20,871 nucleotides of DNA, from assembly GCA_003552785.1 (NCBI GenBank), contig PUOQ01000059.1:1-20871 (forward strand), in the 5' to 3' direction. The notes below the pieces were generated by a model, which did no database searches, was not told the DNA's origin, and saw only the letters and a program-made list of their open reading frames with translations. The stretch comes from Dehalococcoidia bacterium (GTDB lineage Bacteria; Chloroflexota; Dehalococcoidia; Dehalococcoidales; CSSed11-197). Positions 15,021 to 20,871 of the stretch are shown piece after piece. Positions within the stretch are counted from its first letter, which is position 1, and each line of letters starts with the position of its first letter. A program made the translations under genes and the position numbers.

Positions 15021-15998
15021 ATGATTGTTCTGGGCATCGAAACATCTTGTGATGAAACCGCAGCCTCTGTGGTACAGGATGGCCGATACATAATATCAAA
15101 TGTGGTAAGCTCCCAGGTAGATATTCACGCCAGGTATGGCGGTATCGTTCCGGAAGTTGCTTCCCGGCAACACCTGCTTTCCATAATGCCCGTTATTGAT
15201 GAAGCCCTGAAGCAGTCTTCAAAAACCCTGGATAACATAGATGCTATTGCGGTTACCTTCGGACCCGGCCTGGCCGGCTCTCTTTTGGTCGGTACCAATG
15301 TTGCCAAGGCCATATCTTTTGCCCGCAACCTTTCTCTTGCAGGAGTTAACCACCTTGAAGCTCACATATATGCAAACTGGCTCTTCGGTCATGAACCGGC
15401 GATGCCGCTTGTCTGCTTGATTGTTTCAGGGGGTCATACCGATCTGGTTTTAATGAAAGGCCACGGTGATTATCAACTGCTGGGCCATACACTTGATGAT
15501 GCGGCCGGAGAGGCTTTTGACAAAGCAGCCCGGGTTCTTGGGTTAGGCTACCCCGGCGGCCCGGCAGTAGACCGGGCAGCTGAATCCGGTTCACCCAATA
15601 TGGAAATGCCGCGTGCCTGGCTCAAAGGAACCAGTAATTTTAGCTTTAGCGGCTTGAAGACGTTTTTAACACGTTTAAAAGAGAGCGGCCAGATCGAGAA
15701 TGTAAGCGATGCAGCCGCCAGCTTCCGCAAAGCTGTAGTCGATGTTCTGGCAACCAAAACAGCAAATGCAGCCAGAGAGCACGGAGTGAACCAGGTGCTT
15801 GTTTCCGGAGGAGTGGCCGCCAACCGATTACTAAGACAGGAGATAGTCAATCAATCCCCTGTCCCGGTGCTGATTCCGCCCCCGGCATTATGCACCGACA
15901 ACGCTGCGATGGTGGCTGCCTGTGGTTATTTCCAGCTGAAAAGAAAACCGGTTGACAGGCTTTGCCTGGACGTCAAGCCTTCATTGAAATTTGCATAA
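15021..15998 (+). CDS. tsaD: tRNA N6-threonylcarbamoyladenosine synthase subunit TsaD
   Basis: TsaD transfers threonylcarbamoyl from TC-AMP onto A37 of tRNAs that read ANN codons, together with TsaB and TsaE. At 325 residues it has family length. The start MIVLGIETSCDETAASVV is the ASKHA nucleotide-fold signature. Metal-binding His111 and His115 lie in NHLEAH, and Asp293 in CTDNAAM. Other motifs are YGGIVPEVASR, VTFGPGLAGSLLVG, VSGGHTDLVL and DDAAGEAFDKAARVLGLGYPGG. The partner genes tsaB and tsaE are not in the window. The promoter points to a leaderless transcript. It is transcribed away from udg and stands alone. Confidence 0.97.
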   Translation: MIVLGIETSCDETAASVVQDGRYIISNVVSSQVDIHARYGGIVPEVASRQHLLSIMPVIDEALKQSSKTLDNIDAIAVTFGPGLAGSLLVGTNVAKAISFARNLSLAGVNHLEAHIYANWLFGHEPAMPLVCLIVSGGHTDLVLMKGHGDYQLLGHTLDDAAGEAFDKAARVLGLGYPGGPAVDRAAESGSPNMEMPRAWLKGTSNFSFSGLKTFLTRLKESGQIENVSDAAASFRKAVVDVLATKTANAAREHGVNQVLVSGGVAANRLLRQEIVNQSPVPVLIPPPALCTDNAAMVAACGYFQLKRKPVDRLCLDVKPSLKFA

Positions 15999-16079
15999 CT
16001 ACATAAACTGCACCCTTGAATCTTTCTTTTACGCTATGCCCCTAAAATGTTTAATATGCCAAACGCTACAATATTGATG

Positions 16080-16108
16080 TTGCAAGACTTGTTGATTTAG
16101 GTTATTAT
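16080..16108 (+). promoter_or_regulatory. groESL promoter
   Basis: TTGCAA (16080-16085) and TATTAT (16103-16108) are 17 bp apart. The operator begins at the very next base, so the start of transcription (about 16115) lies inside it, the usual layout for HrcA control. The rest of 15999-16189 holds no gene. Confidence 0.55.
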
Positions 16109-16145
16109 ATTATTTAGCAATCTCCGGCTGAGATTGCTAAATAAT
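16109..16145 (+). promoter_or_regulatory. CIRCE-type operator for HrcA
   Basis: TTAGCAATC-N9-GATTGCTAA (16114-16140) has the exact 9-9-9 architecture of the CIRCE element (consensus TTAGCACTC-N9-GAGTGCTAA), with one symmetric base change in each arm. The inverted repeat extends outward without mismatch to 14-bp arms (16109-16122 and 16132-16145). HrcA repressor would bind it and release on heat shock, when GroEL is occupied by unfolded protein. hrcA itself is not in the window. Confidence 0.9.
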
Positions 16146-16189
16146 TGCCCTCGATAAAAAACAAAACTAAAAAGTAAGGAGGATTAAGA

Positions 16190-16483
16190 ATGGCAGTTAA
16201 AATTCAACCCCTGGGAGACCGAGTACTGGTCAAACCAATCGAGGCCGAAGAGGTTACCAAAGGAGGCATAGTTTTGCCCGCCACAGCAAAGGAAAAGCCC
16301 CAGGAGGGCGAGGTGCTGGCGGTTGGCCCCGGCAAACGCAACGACAAGGGCGAGCCGGTTGCTATGGACATCAGTGTTGGCGACGTCGTGGTTTATACCA
16401 AATATGGCGGAACCGATATCAAGGTTGACGACCAGGAACTCATGATTCTGTCTGAAAACAGCATACTGGCAAAAAAAGTTTAA
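16190..16483 (+). CDS. groES: co-chaperonin GroES
   Basis: GroES is the heptameric lid of the GroEL folding chamber. The 97-residue product has normal length. It starts MAVKIQPLGDRVLVKP, followed by the mobile loop that docks on GroEL (TKGGIVLPATAKEKPQ, about residues 23-38), then GEVLAVGPGKRNDKGE, VGDVVVYTKYGGTDIKV and a C-terminal ELMILSENSILAK. AAGGAGG lies 7 nt before ATG 16190. It is the first gene of the groESL operon, under the CIRCE-type operator. The 43-bp gap to groEL is A+T-rich and carries two ribosome-site-like runs. Confidence 0.97.
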   Translation: MAVKIQPLGDRVLVKPIEAEEVTKGGIVLPATAKEKPQEGEVLAVGPGKRNDKGEPVAMDISVGDVVVYTKYGGTDIKVDDQELMILSENSILAKKV

Positions 16484-16526
16484 AAAATAAATTTATAAAG
16501 TAAAAAGGAGTAATTAGGAGGAATTT

Positions 16527-18158
16527 ATGGCTAAACAGTTATTATTTGGCGAGGAAGCCCGCCGATCCCTTAAAAAGGGCGTGGATATTCTGGCTGAATC
16601 TGTAAGGGTAACCCTTGGCCCCAAGGGCCGCCCGGTAGCTCTCGACAAAAAGTGGGGCGCGCCTTCAGTTGTTGATGACGGCGTAACCATCGCCAAGGAA
16701 ATTGAAGTTCAGGACCCGTTTGAAAATATGGGCGTGCAGCTGGTCAAAGAGGCTGCCTCAAAAACCAACGACGCTTGCGGTGACGGAACTACCACTTCTA
16801 CCGTGCTGGCCGCTGCCATGATTGGCGAAGGCTTTAAAAATATTGCCGCCGGAGCCGATGCACTTGGCCTGAAGCGGGGCATTGAAAAAGCCACCAGCGC
16901 TATTATGGAAGAGCTGAAAACTGCTTCTACCCCGGTTGAAGGCAGAGACCAAATCGTCCAGGTAGCCACCATAACTGCTAAAGATAACCAGATTGGCAAT
17001 CTGATTGCCGATGCCATGCAGGAAGTAGGCAACGATGGTGTAATCACTGTCGAAGAATCCAAAGGCACTGAATATGAAACAGAGTTTGTAAAGGGCATGC
17101 AGTTTGACCGCGGTTATATCAGCCCTTATTTCGTAACCGATTCTTCACGCATGGAAACGGTTATCGAGGACCCCTATATCTTGATTACAGATAAAAAGAT
17201 TTCGGCCATTGCCGATATCCTGCCCACTCTCGAAAAAATTCTTCAGTCAACCAAAAATGTGCTTATCATCGCCGAAGATGTAGAAGGTGAAGCCCTGGCC
17301 ACTCTGGTGGTCAACAAGCTACGCGGCACCATGAATGTGCTGGCAGTTAAAGCCCCGGGTTTTGGCGACCGGCGCAAGGCAATGCTTCAGGACATCGCAA
17401 CCCTTACCGGTGGCCAGGTAATCTCTGAGGAGGTCGGCCGTAAACTTGACTCTGTCAATCTGGAAGACCTGGGCCAGGCCCGTAAAGTAGTAGCCGATAA
17501 AGACAACACTACCATTGTTGAAGGTAAAGGCGACCAGCAGGCGATTCAGGACAGGATAAAGCAAATCAAAGCTCAAATTGAAGAAACCAAGTCCGATTTC
17601 GATCGCGAAAAGCTACAAGAGCGCATGGCCCGCCTTGCCGGTGGTGTGGCAGTAATTAAGGTTGGTGCTGCCACCGAAACCGAAATGAAAGAGAAGAAGC
17701 ACAGGGTCGAAGACGCCCTGGCTGCTACCAGGGCTGCCATTGAGGAAGGCATACTCCCAGGAGGCGGCGTCAGCCTTCTGAACTCTCTCAAAGTTATCGA
17801 AGGGCTTTCGCTTACCGGCGATCAAGCCACCGGTGCCAATATCGTTAAGAAGGCAGTTGAAGCACCCGTACGCGCTATTGCCGATAATGCCGGTTATGAC
17901 GGAGCTGTTATTGCCGATGCAGTTAAGAAGAGCCCGCCTGGTGTTGGCTTCAATGCTGATACCGGTGAATTTGTTGAAATGGTTAAGCTGGGAATCATTG
18001 ATCCCACCAAGGTAACTCGTGCCGCATTGCAGAATGCAGCCAGTATCGCAGGCATGGTACTGGTAACAGAATCTCTGGTATCCGATATCCCCGAGAAGGA
18101 AGACAAAGGCGGAGGAGGAATGCCGGGCGGCGGCATGGGCATGGGGGACATGTACTAA
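16527..18158 (+). CDS. groEL: chaperonin GroEL
   Basis: GroEL is the 60-kDa tetradecameric ATP-driven chaperonin that folds proteins inside its cavity with GroES. At 543 residues it is full length. It contains the nucleotide-site motifs VTLGPKG near residue 29 and GDGTTTSTVLA near 86-96, the hallmark AAIEEGILPGGGVSLL, and a Gly/Met-rich tail ending GGGMGMGDMY. AGGAGG precedes the ATG by 7 nt, with a second AAGGAG further up. The N-terminal segment reads RPVALDKKWGAPSVVDDGVTI, where most GroELs have R(N)V(V)LEKKFGSPTITNDGVTI. From memory, a similar WGAP form occurs in Chloroflexota, but this needs an alignment. A strong terminator follows. Confidence 0.98.
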   Translation: MAKQLLFGEEARRSLKKGVDILAESVRVTLGPKGRPVALDKKWGAPSVVDDGVTIAKEIEVQDPFENMGVQLVKEAASKTNDACGDGTTTSTVLAAAMIGEGFKNIAAGADALGLKRGIEKATSAIMEELKTASTPVEGRDQIVQVATITAKDNQIGNLIADAMQEVGNDGVITVEESKGTEYETEFVKGMQFDRGYISPYFVTDSSRMETVIEDPYILITDKKISAIADILPTLEKILQSTKNVLIIAEDVEGEALATLVVNKLRGTMNVLAVKAPGFGDRRKAMLQDIATLTGGQVISEEVGRKLDSVNLEDLGQARKVVADKDNTTIVEGKGDQQAIQDRIKQIKAQIEETKSDFDREKLQERMARLAGGVAVIKVGAATETEMKEKKHRVEDALAATRAAIEEGILPGGGVSLLNSLKVIEGLSLTGDQATGANIVKKAVEAPVRAIADNAGYDGAVIADAVKKSPPGVGFNADTGEFVEMVKLGIIDPTKVTRAALQNAASIAGMVLVTESLVSDIPEKEDKGGGGMPGGGMGMGDMY

Positions 18159-18178
18159 TATAAGCCTCAACCCGGTTA

Positions 18179-18216
18179 AAAAACGGCCAGTAACTATTTA
18201 CTGGCCGTTTTTCTTT
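18179..18216. terminator. bidirectional intrinsic terminator between groEL and fmdB
   Basis: AAAAACGGCCAGTAA (18179-18193) pairs perfectly over 15 bp with 18198-18212 across a CTAT loop. The U-tract reads TTTTTCTTT for groEL. On the minus strand the same stem ends in TTTTTTAACC, serving the convergent fmdB gene that stops at 18264. Confidence 0.92.
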
Positions 18217-18263
18217 ATAACGATTCTTCTTTTTGCGGTTAATAAGGCTTTTTAATTGCCTGG

Positions 18264-18473
18264 CTAGCAGCCACTGCAACCGCTACATCCAGATGAACAG
18301 CTTGTGCCGCCACCACCGCTGCTGCTGCCCTTGAAGCCAAAAGGCGCATAAATGCGCTTTGTTTCCTTGAGGCCGCAAGACGTGCAATTTATCTCTTCAT
18401 GGTTGGTGCCCATAGGCAACAACAGTTCGAAATCATGGCCACATTTTTTACACTTATACTGATATATCGGCAT
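18264..18473 (-). CDS. FmdB family zinc-ribbon protein
   Basis: This 69-residue protein begins MPIYQYKCKKCGHDFELL, the typical FmdB/CxxC-CxxC start. Cysteines C8, C11, C30 and C33 form a zinc ribbon. The tail is Gly/Ser/Cys-rich (GGGGTSCSSGCSGCSGC), a low-complexity extension common in the family. The name comes from a proposed regulator of formamidase/amidase genes, but no amidase is near and the true function is unknown. GAGG lies about 8 nt before the ATG at 18473. It converges with groEL and probably shares the hairpin terminator at 18179-18216. The tail cysteines could bind additional metal, but that is speculation. Confidence 0.9.
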   Translation of the reverse strand: MPIYQYKCKKCGHDFELLLPMGTNHEEINCTSCGLKETKRIYAPFGFKGSSSGGGGTSCSSGCSGCSGC

Positions 18474-18518
18474 TTTTAAACCTCAATAGGCTATTTTTAC
18501 CCCCGGCCAACAAATATT

Positions 18519-18524
18519 ATTATA
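18519..18524 (-). promoter_or_regulatory. -10 box for fmdB
   Basis: A perfect TATAAT is read on the minus strand, with a poor -35 (CTGATT at 18547-18542, 17 bp away). The start would be near 18512, about 39 nt before fmdB. The surrounding A+T-rich tract makes chance matches more likely. Confidence 0.35.
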
Positions 18525-18755
18525 TATTATTTAACCCTAAAAATCAGGTCGGGCTACCTTGGTTCCCAATACAGCAAGCATTTCAAAGTAATGAAAAAAA
18601 TCCCCTTCTATATGGCATTTGTGCCCCGGTATTGCCATTATTATGATATAGCTTTGGCAAGAAGCGCTACCCCTCATCTCTATTGCCAGGCTGGCAGGCA
18701 CCAGCCAGTTATTAAAGGGTGGCCGCCCCTGAACAACGCACAGGAGGTGGTTCAG

Positions 18756-18764
18756 TGGTATAAT
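18756..18764 (+). promoter_or_regulatory. extended -10 promoter for the methyltransferase
   Basis: TGGTATAAT is a perfect TGnTATAAT. Transcription would start near 18771, after the alternative TTG start at 18764 and 35 nt before ATG 18806, so it argues for the ATG. Confidence 0.5.
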
Positions 18765-18805
18765 TGGCCATTCTGCCGCTATCCGGACACAATCGATCAA
18801 TAAAA

Positions 18806-19420
18806 ATGCCAAAAAACGGTTATCAGATTATTATTGACCCGGTTCTACTAAGCGTCAGGCAAATGCTGCCCGCATTTTGCGGTATGAAACCCTGCGAAGG
18901 GGTGCTGGATGTTTGCTGTGGAACCGGAGCGCAGGTTATTGAGTATGCAAGGCAGGGGCTCCTGACCACAGGCGTTGACAACAGCACAGCCATGGTGAAC
19001 GCGGGAATCAAAGAAAAAAGGGGCCTCGGCCTGGAAAACGCCTGCTTTTACCTTGCAGATGCAACAGCTTTGCCTTTTGAGGACAACTGCTTTGATCATG
19101 TTTCCATATCTTTCGGCCTTCATGATAAAGAGAAGGCTATAAGAAACAGAGTAGTTGCCGAGATTAAAAGGGTTGTCAAAAAAGATGGGTCGGTTGTACT
19201 GGTAGATTTCAATATTCCATTGCCAAATAATTTCTGGGCATTGCTTGCCAGAAGCATTGAGTTTATGGCCGGGGGCACTCATTACCGGGGGTTTAAAGAT
19301 TTTACCGCCACCGGCGGGCTAAAAAGCATATTACATGAACACGGCTTAACGGAACATAAGTCGGGTAATTTCAAGAGCGGAATTGTAAAGGTAATCCAGG
19401 CAAAGCTTAACGAAGAGTGA
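18806..19420 (+). CDS. class I SAM-dependent methyltransferase
   Basis: The protein has 204 residues from ATG 18806; a TTG start at 18764 would add 14 but lies upstream of the predicted transcription start. The Rossmann methyltransferase fold is evident. Motif I is VLDVCCGTGAQ (S-adenosylmethionine binding), then TTGVDNSTAMVNAG (acidic ribose-binding residue), ADATALPFEDNCFDHVSISFGLHD (motif II/III, UbiE-like) and a post-core RVVKKDGSVVLVDFNIP. This resembles the UbiE/COQ5-type Methyltransf_11 family, but family members act on quinones, sterols, lipids or small metabolites and the substrate cannot be read from the sequence. The ribosome site is poor. It is apparently a single gene, followed after 100 bp by very small frames. 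Confidence 0.88.
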   Translation: MPKNGYQIIIDPVLLSVRQMLPAFCGMKPCEGVLDVCCGTGAQVIEYARQGLLTTGVDNSTAMVNAGIKEKRGLGLENACFYLADATALPFEDNCFDHVSISFGLHDKEKAIRNRVVAEIKRVVKKDGSVVLVDFNIPLPNNFWALLARSIEFMAGGTHYRGFKDFTATGGLKSILHEHGLTEHKSGNFKSGIVKVIQAKLNEE

Positions 19421-19480
19421 TTGCTGAAAGATTAAGGCTGAGGAGCGGTTATATTTAATCATGTTGGAAAAATGATTGCG

Positions 19481-19489
19481 TGATATAAT
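19481..19489 (+). promoter_or_regulatory. extended -10 promoter before the small ORFs and carbonic-anhydrase-like gene
   Basis: TGATATAAT is a perfect TGnTATAAT. TTGGAA lies 14 bp upstream, too close for a normal -35. The start would be near 19496, 25 nt before the 41-codon ORF. Confidence 0.5.
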
Positions 19490-19520
19490 TCATTTTCAAA
19501 ACAACCAAGAGGTGCTCTAT

Positions 19521-19646
19521 ATGGCTTCAAAAATTGCCCGGAAAATAATAAGAATAAATGAAGAAATTAGCAAAGAAGGCACTTCTTTCACCGGGCAAGA
19601 ACATTCCTATCCAGGAAGCAACGATTTGTATAAACGGAACGATTGA
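19521..19646 (+). CDS. small protein, 41 residues, unknown
   Basis: ATG 19521 has AGAGGTG 6 nt upstream and an extended -10 promoter a further 25 bp back, so start signals are good. The product starts MASKIARKIIRINEEISKEG, a basic amphipathic helix-like stretch, then a polar Gly/Ser/Asn tail ending KRND at TGA 19644. There is no membrane helix or metal motif. I do not recognise it. The frame stays open after the TGA, through 8 codons, into the second small ORF at 19671-19760, so the two could be halves of one protein interrupted by UGA. It leads an apparent transcript with the carbonic-anhydrase-like gene. Confidence 0.5.
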   Translation: MASKIARKIIRINEEISKEGTSFTGQEHSYPGSNDLYKRND

Positions 19647-19670
19647 AGCCAAAAAGGAGATTTAAAAAAC

Positions 19671-19760
19671 TTGGCAATTGAGCAACAGCTTGACGAGAGC
19701 CGAAAATACTGCCCCAAAAACCATGAAGGGTTATTCGGTTGGCAGGTTAACTATGACTGA
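19671..19760 (+). CDS. possible 29-codon ORF overlapping the carbonic-anhydrase-like start
   Basis: TTG 19671 has AAGGAG 11 nt upstream (19654-19659). The frame encodes a 29-residue peptide with one cysteine (RKYCPKNHEGLFGW) and stops at TGA 19758-19760. It overlaps the downstream ATG by 8 bases (ATGACTGA), the same style as ruvC/ruvA, which would allow translational coupling. It lies in the same frame as the 41-codon ORF, 24 nt after its stop. It may be a coupling leader, the 3' part of an interrupted gene, or chance. Confidence 0.3.
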   Translation: MAIEQQLDESRKYCPKNHEGLFGWQVNYD

Positions 19761-20139
19761 ATACAAATTTGCAACCGCGATTAACTGCATGGATGGCAGG
19801 GTACAAATACCCGTAATGGAATGGTTAAAAAAGCAATACGGCGCTGATTATGTAGACATGATTACCGGGCCTGCACCGGAGCGACTGCTGGCAGAAGCTA
19901 AAGACCGTATGAGTATTGAAACGGTCAAAAACTACTTAAAAATATCGGCAACCCGCCATAATTCAAGCCTTGTTGCTATCGTTGCGCATCACGATTGTGC
20001 CGGAAATCCAGCGGGCAAAGAAGCCCGACTGGAACAGATATATAAAGCTGTCAGGGCCGTGCGGTCCTGGGGCATAATGACCCAGGTCATCGGATTATGG
20101 GTCGATGAAAACTGGGAAGTAACGTGGTTGAAAATATAG
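19753..20139 (+). CDS. short beta-carbonic-anhydrase-like protein
   Basis: The 128-residue protein begins MTEYKFATAINCMDGRVQIP. The C-x-D-x-R of beta-carbonic anhydrases is present (C12, D14, R16), and the second half of the zinc site is HHDCAGNP with H79 and C82 in the H-x2-C spacing. Together they give the Cys-His-Cys zinc set plus the Asp-Arg dyad. It is much shorter than classical beta-carbonic anhydrases (about 200 residues), so bicarbonate/CO2 interconversion is plausible but unproven; the function of the short family is not established. I chose ATG 19753 because the homology-like region starts there. A TTG at 19678 would add 25 residues of poor composition. CAGG lies 7 nt upstream. Confidence 0.8.
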   Translation: MTEYKFATAINCMDGRVQIPVMEWLKKQYGADYVDMITGPAPERLLAEAKDRMSIETVKNYLKISATRHNSSLVAIVAHHDCAGNPAGKEARLEQIYKAVRAVRSWGIMTQVIGLWVDENWEVTWLKI

Positions 20140-20216
20140 GCACTACCTGAATATAAATTGGGTGTTAATATTAGAAAAAAGGGCTAACCTTGCAGTATAG
20201 TGAGTGAAGAGGGCGG

Positions 20217-20222
20217 TATAAT
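20217..20222 (+). promoter_or_regulatory. -10 box for the nuclease-like gene
   Basis: A perfect TATAAT lies 22 bp before ATG 20245. TTGCAG at 20190-20195 is 21 bp away, too far for a standard -35. The start would be near 20229, with the GGAGGT ribosome site just inside the transcript. Confidence 0.4.
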
Positions 20223-20244
20223 CAATGGCTGGAGGTATTTTGAC

Positions 20245-20871
20245 ATGGATATATATTCAATAAAGAGCGGCAGGCTGTCAGTAATTGATAGTTTCGATTT
20301 CAAGCTTGAAAAGGGTATACAAAAGCTGTGTGAAGACAACCTTCAATTACTATTCGGGTTGCATGCCGTCAAGTCAGAATTTATTCTGCAATCCTTTCGT
20401 ATTGATACCTTAGCATTTGATAGTAAGGCGAAGTCGTTTGTAGTTATTGAATATAAAAGAGATAAGCGCTTCAGCGTAATCGATCAGGGATATGCCTATT
20501 TATCATTAGTTCTGAACAATAAGGCTGATTGTATTTTAGAATATAACGAATCCAATAAAGTTCCTTTGAAAAAAGATGAAGTAGACTGGAGTCAAACAAG
20601 GGTGTTATTTATAGCGCCTTCATTTACCGAATATCAGGTTCAGTCGATAAACTTCAAGGACCTTCCCATAGAATTATGGGAAATTAGGAAATTTAACAAC
20701 GATACTATCAGTTTAATGCAGATTAGGCCACCTGGGTCTGTTGAATCAGTCAAAACCATTTCATCGAAAAGCAAAACGATCCAAGGAGTATCGAAGGAAA
20801 TTAAGGTATATACCGAAGAGGACCACCTGATAACATCAAGTGAGGACATCAAAGAATTGTATCAACAGCTA
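20245..20871 (+). CDS. PD-(D/E)XK nuclease-like protein, DUF5655-type (3' end outside window)
   Basis: The frame is open from ATG 20245 to the last base (209 codons, no stop). GGAGGT lies 8 nt upstream. The N-terminal 100 residues carry a PD-(D/E)XK-type core: E30 in the first helix, D54 in FRIDTLAFD, and E69-Y-K71 in FVVIEYKRDK, then VIDQGYAYLSLVLNNKAD. A second region has WSQTRVLFIAPSFTEYQ, INFKDLPIELWEI and KVYTEEDHL. These resemble proteins annotated as DUF5655 or DUF91/NucS-like with a predicted nuclease domain (recognition from memory). Whether it cuts DNA is unknown. The gene is visibly more A+T-rich than the housekeeping genes to the left, suggesting acquisition. A defence role is only a guess. 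Confidence 0.78.
   Translation, partial: MDIYSIKSGRLSVIDSFDFKLEKGIQKLCEDNLQLLFGLHAVKSEFILQSFRIDTLAFDSKAKSFVVIEYKRDKRFSVIDQGYAYLSLVLNNKADCILEYNESNKVPLKKDEVDWSQTRVLFIAPSFTEYQVQSINFKDLPIELWEIRKFNNDTISLMQIRPPGSVESVKTISSKSKTIQGVSKEIKVYTEEDHLITSSEDIKELYQQL

Larger units (their letters stand above)
18474..18805. other. intergenic region without a convincing gene
   Basis: This region holds the putative fmdB and methyltransferase promoters. Open frames exist on both strands (for example 18591-18803 plus, 70 codons; 18537-18812 minus, 91 codons), but neither looks like a known protein and the upstream ribosome sites are weak. A GGCTGG-CAGGCA-CCAGCC hairpin sits at 18689-18706 without a T-run. It may contain a decayed gene. 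Confidence 0.45.

Noticed and set aside
17613..18170. 185-codon minus-strand ORF inside groEL
   Set aside because: Antisense shadow of groEL; its length follows from the codon bias of groEL.
18742..18790. tRNA-like D-arm sequence (TGGTTCAGTGGTATAAT)
   Set aside because: No T-loop (GGTTCGA-type), no matching acceptor stem and no anticodon stem could be found downstream; the TATAAT is better read as a promoter.
18591..18803. 70-codon plus-strand ORF before the methyltransferase
   Set aside because: Odd composition, weak ribosome site, no recognisable motif, and an equally long frame on the opposite strand.
19678..19752. Upstream TTG start for the carbonic-anhydrase-like protein
   Set aside because: The added 25 residues do not look like family sequence and it lacks well-spaced ribosome signals; ATG 19753 fits the conserved start.
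1..20871. CRISPR array, transposon ends or prophage
   Set aside because: No regularly spaced repeats, no transposase or integrase, and no phage structural gene were seen on either strand.

Overview
The window is 20.9 kb of densely coding bacterial chromosome, mostly housekeeping genes, with a more A+T-rich accessory stretch at the right end. The likely source is an anaerobic, Gram-positive-like or Chloroflexota (Dehalococcoidia-type) bacterium. Pointers are RNase J, a SpoIIIE-type FtsK, a family-4 Fe-S uracil-DNA glycosylase, a DegV protein, an HrcA/CIRCE-type operator before groESL, a GroEL with a 'DKKWGAP' N-terminal variant, and a lone B12-type radical SAM protein with a ferredoxin. No sporulation genes are seen. 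The lineage call is inference from family content, not from a phylogeny.

Layout. 1-819 is the 3' end of gyrA. It converges with a leftward pair (radical SAM enzyme then ferredoxin, ATG/TAA overlap, 824-2846). A rightward orphan 57-residue gene (3124-3297) has its own promoter and ends on the same TTAA as leftward fmt (3294-4232). From 4522 a rightward run yebC-ruvC-ruvA-uvrB (to 8388) joins a translation-linked gene with DNA recombination and repair genes. A leftward membrane-anchored protein of unknown function (8439-9056) and a rightward degV gene (9291-10130) have divergent promoters between them. A leftward operon udg-rnj-ftsK (14907 to 10153) covers DNA repair, RNA decay and chromosome partition. 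It diverges from tsaD (15021-15998), whose promoter predicts a leaderless mRNA. The groES-groEL operon (16190-18158) follows, behind a CIRCE-like operator. It ends at a strong hairpin that also suits the convergent fmdB gene (18264-18473).

The right end (18474-20871) is different. It holds about 280 bp with no convincing gene, a class I methyltransferase, one clear and one tentative very small reading frame, a short beta-carbonic-anhydrase-like protein, and a PD-(D/E)XK nuclease-like protein that runs off the window. Three promoters in the right half share the extended -10 form TGnTATAAT.

How the genes work together: replication, repair and segregation (gyrA, ruvC, ruvA, uvrB, udg, ftsK), translation (fmt, yebC, tsaD), RNA turnover (rnj) and protein folding (groESL). 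I see no CRISPR array, complete transposon, prophage, rRNA or tRNA. The items most worth following up are the orphan small genes, the two in-frame small ORFs split by UGA, the radical SAM/ferredoxin pair and the leaderless tsaD promoter. None of these is proof of a new system.
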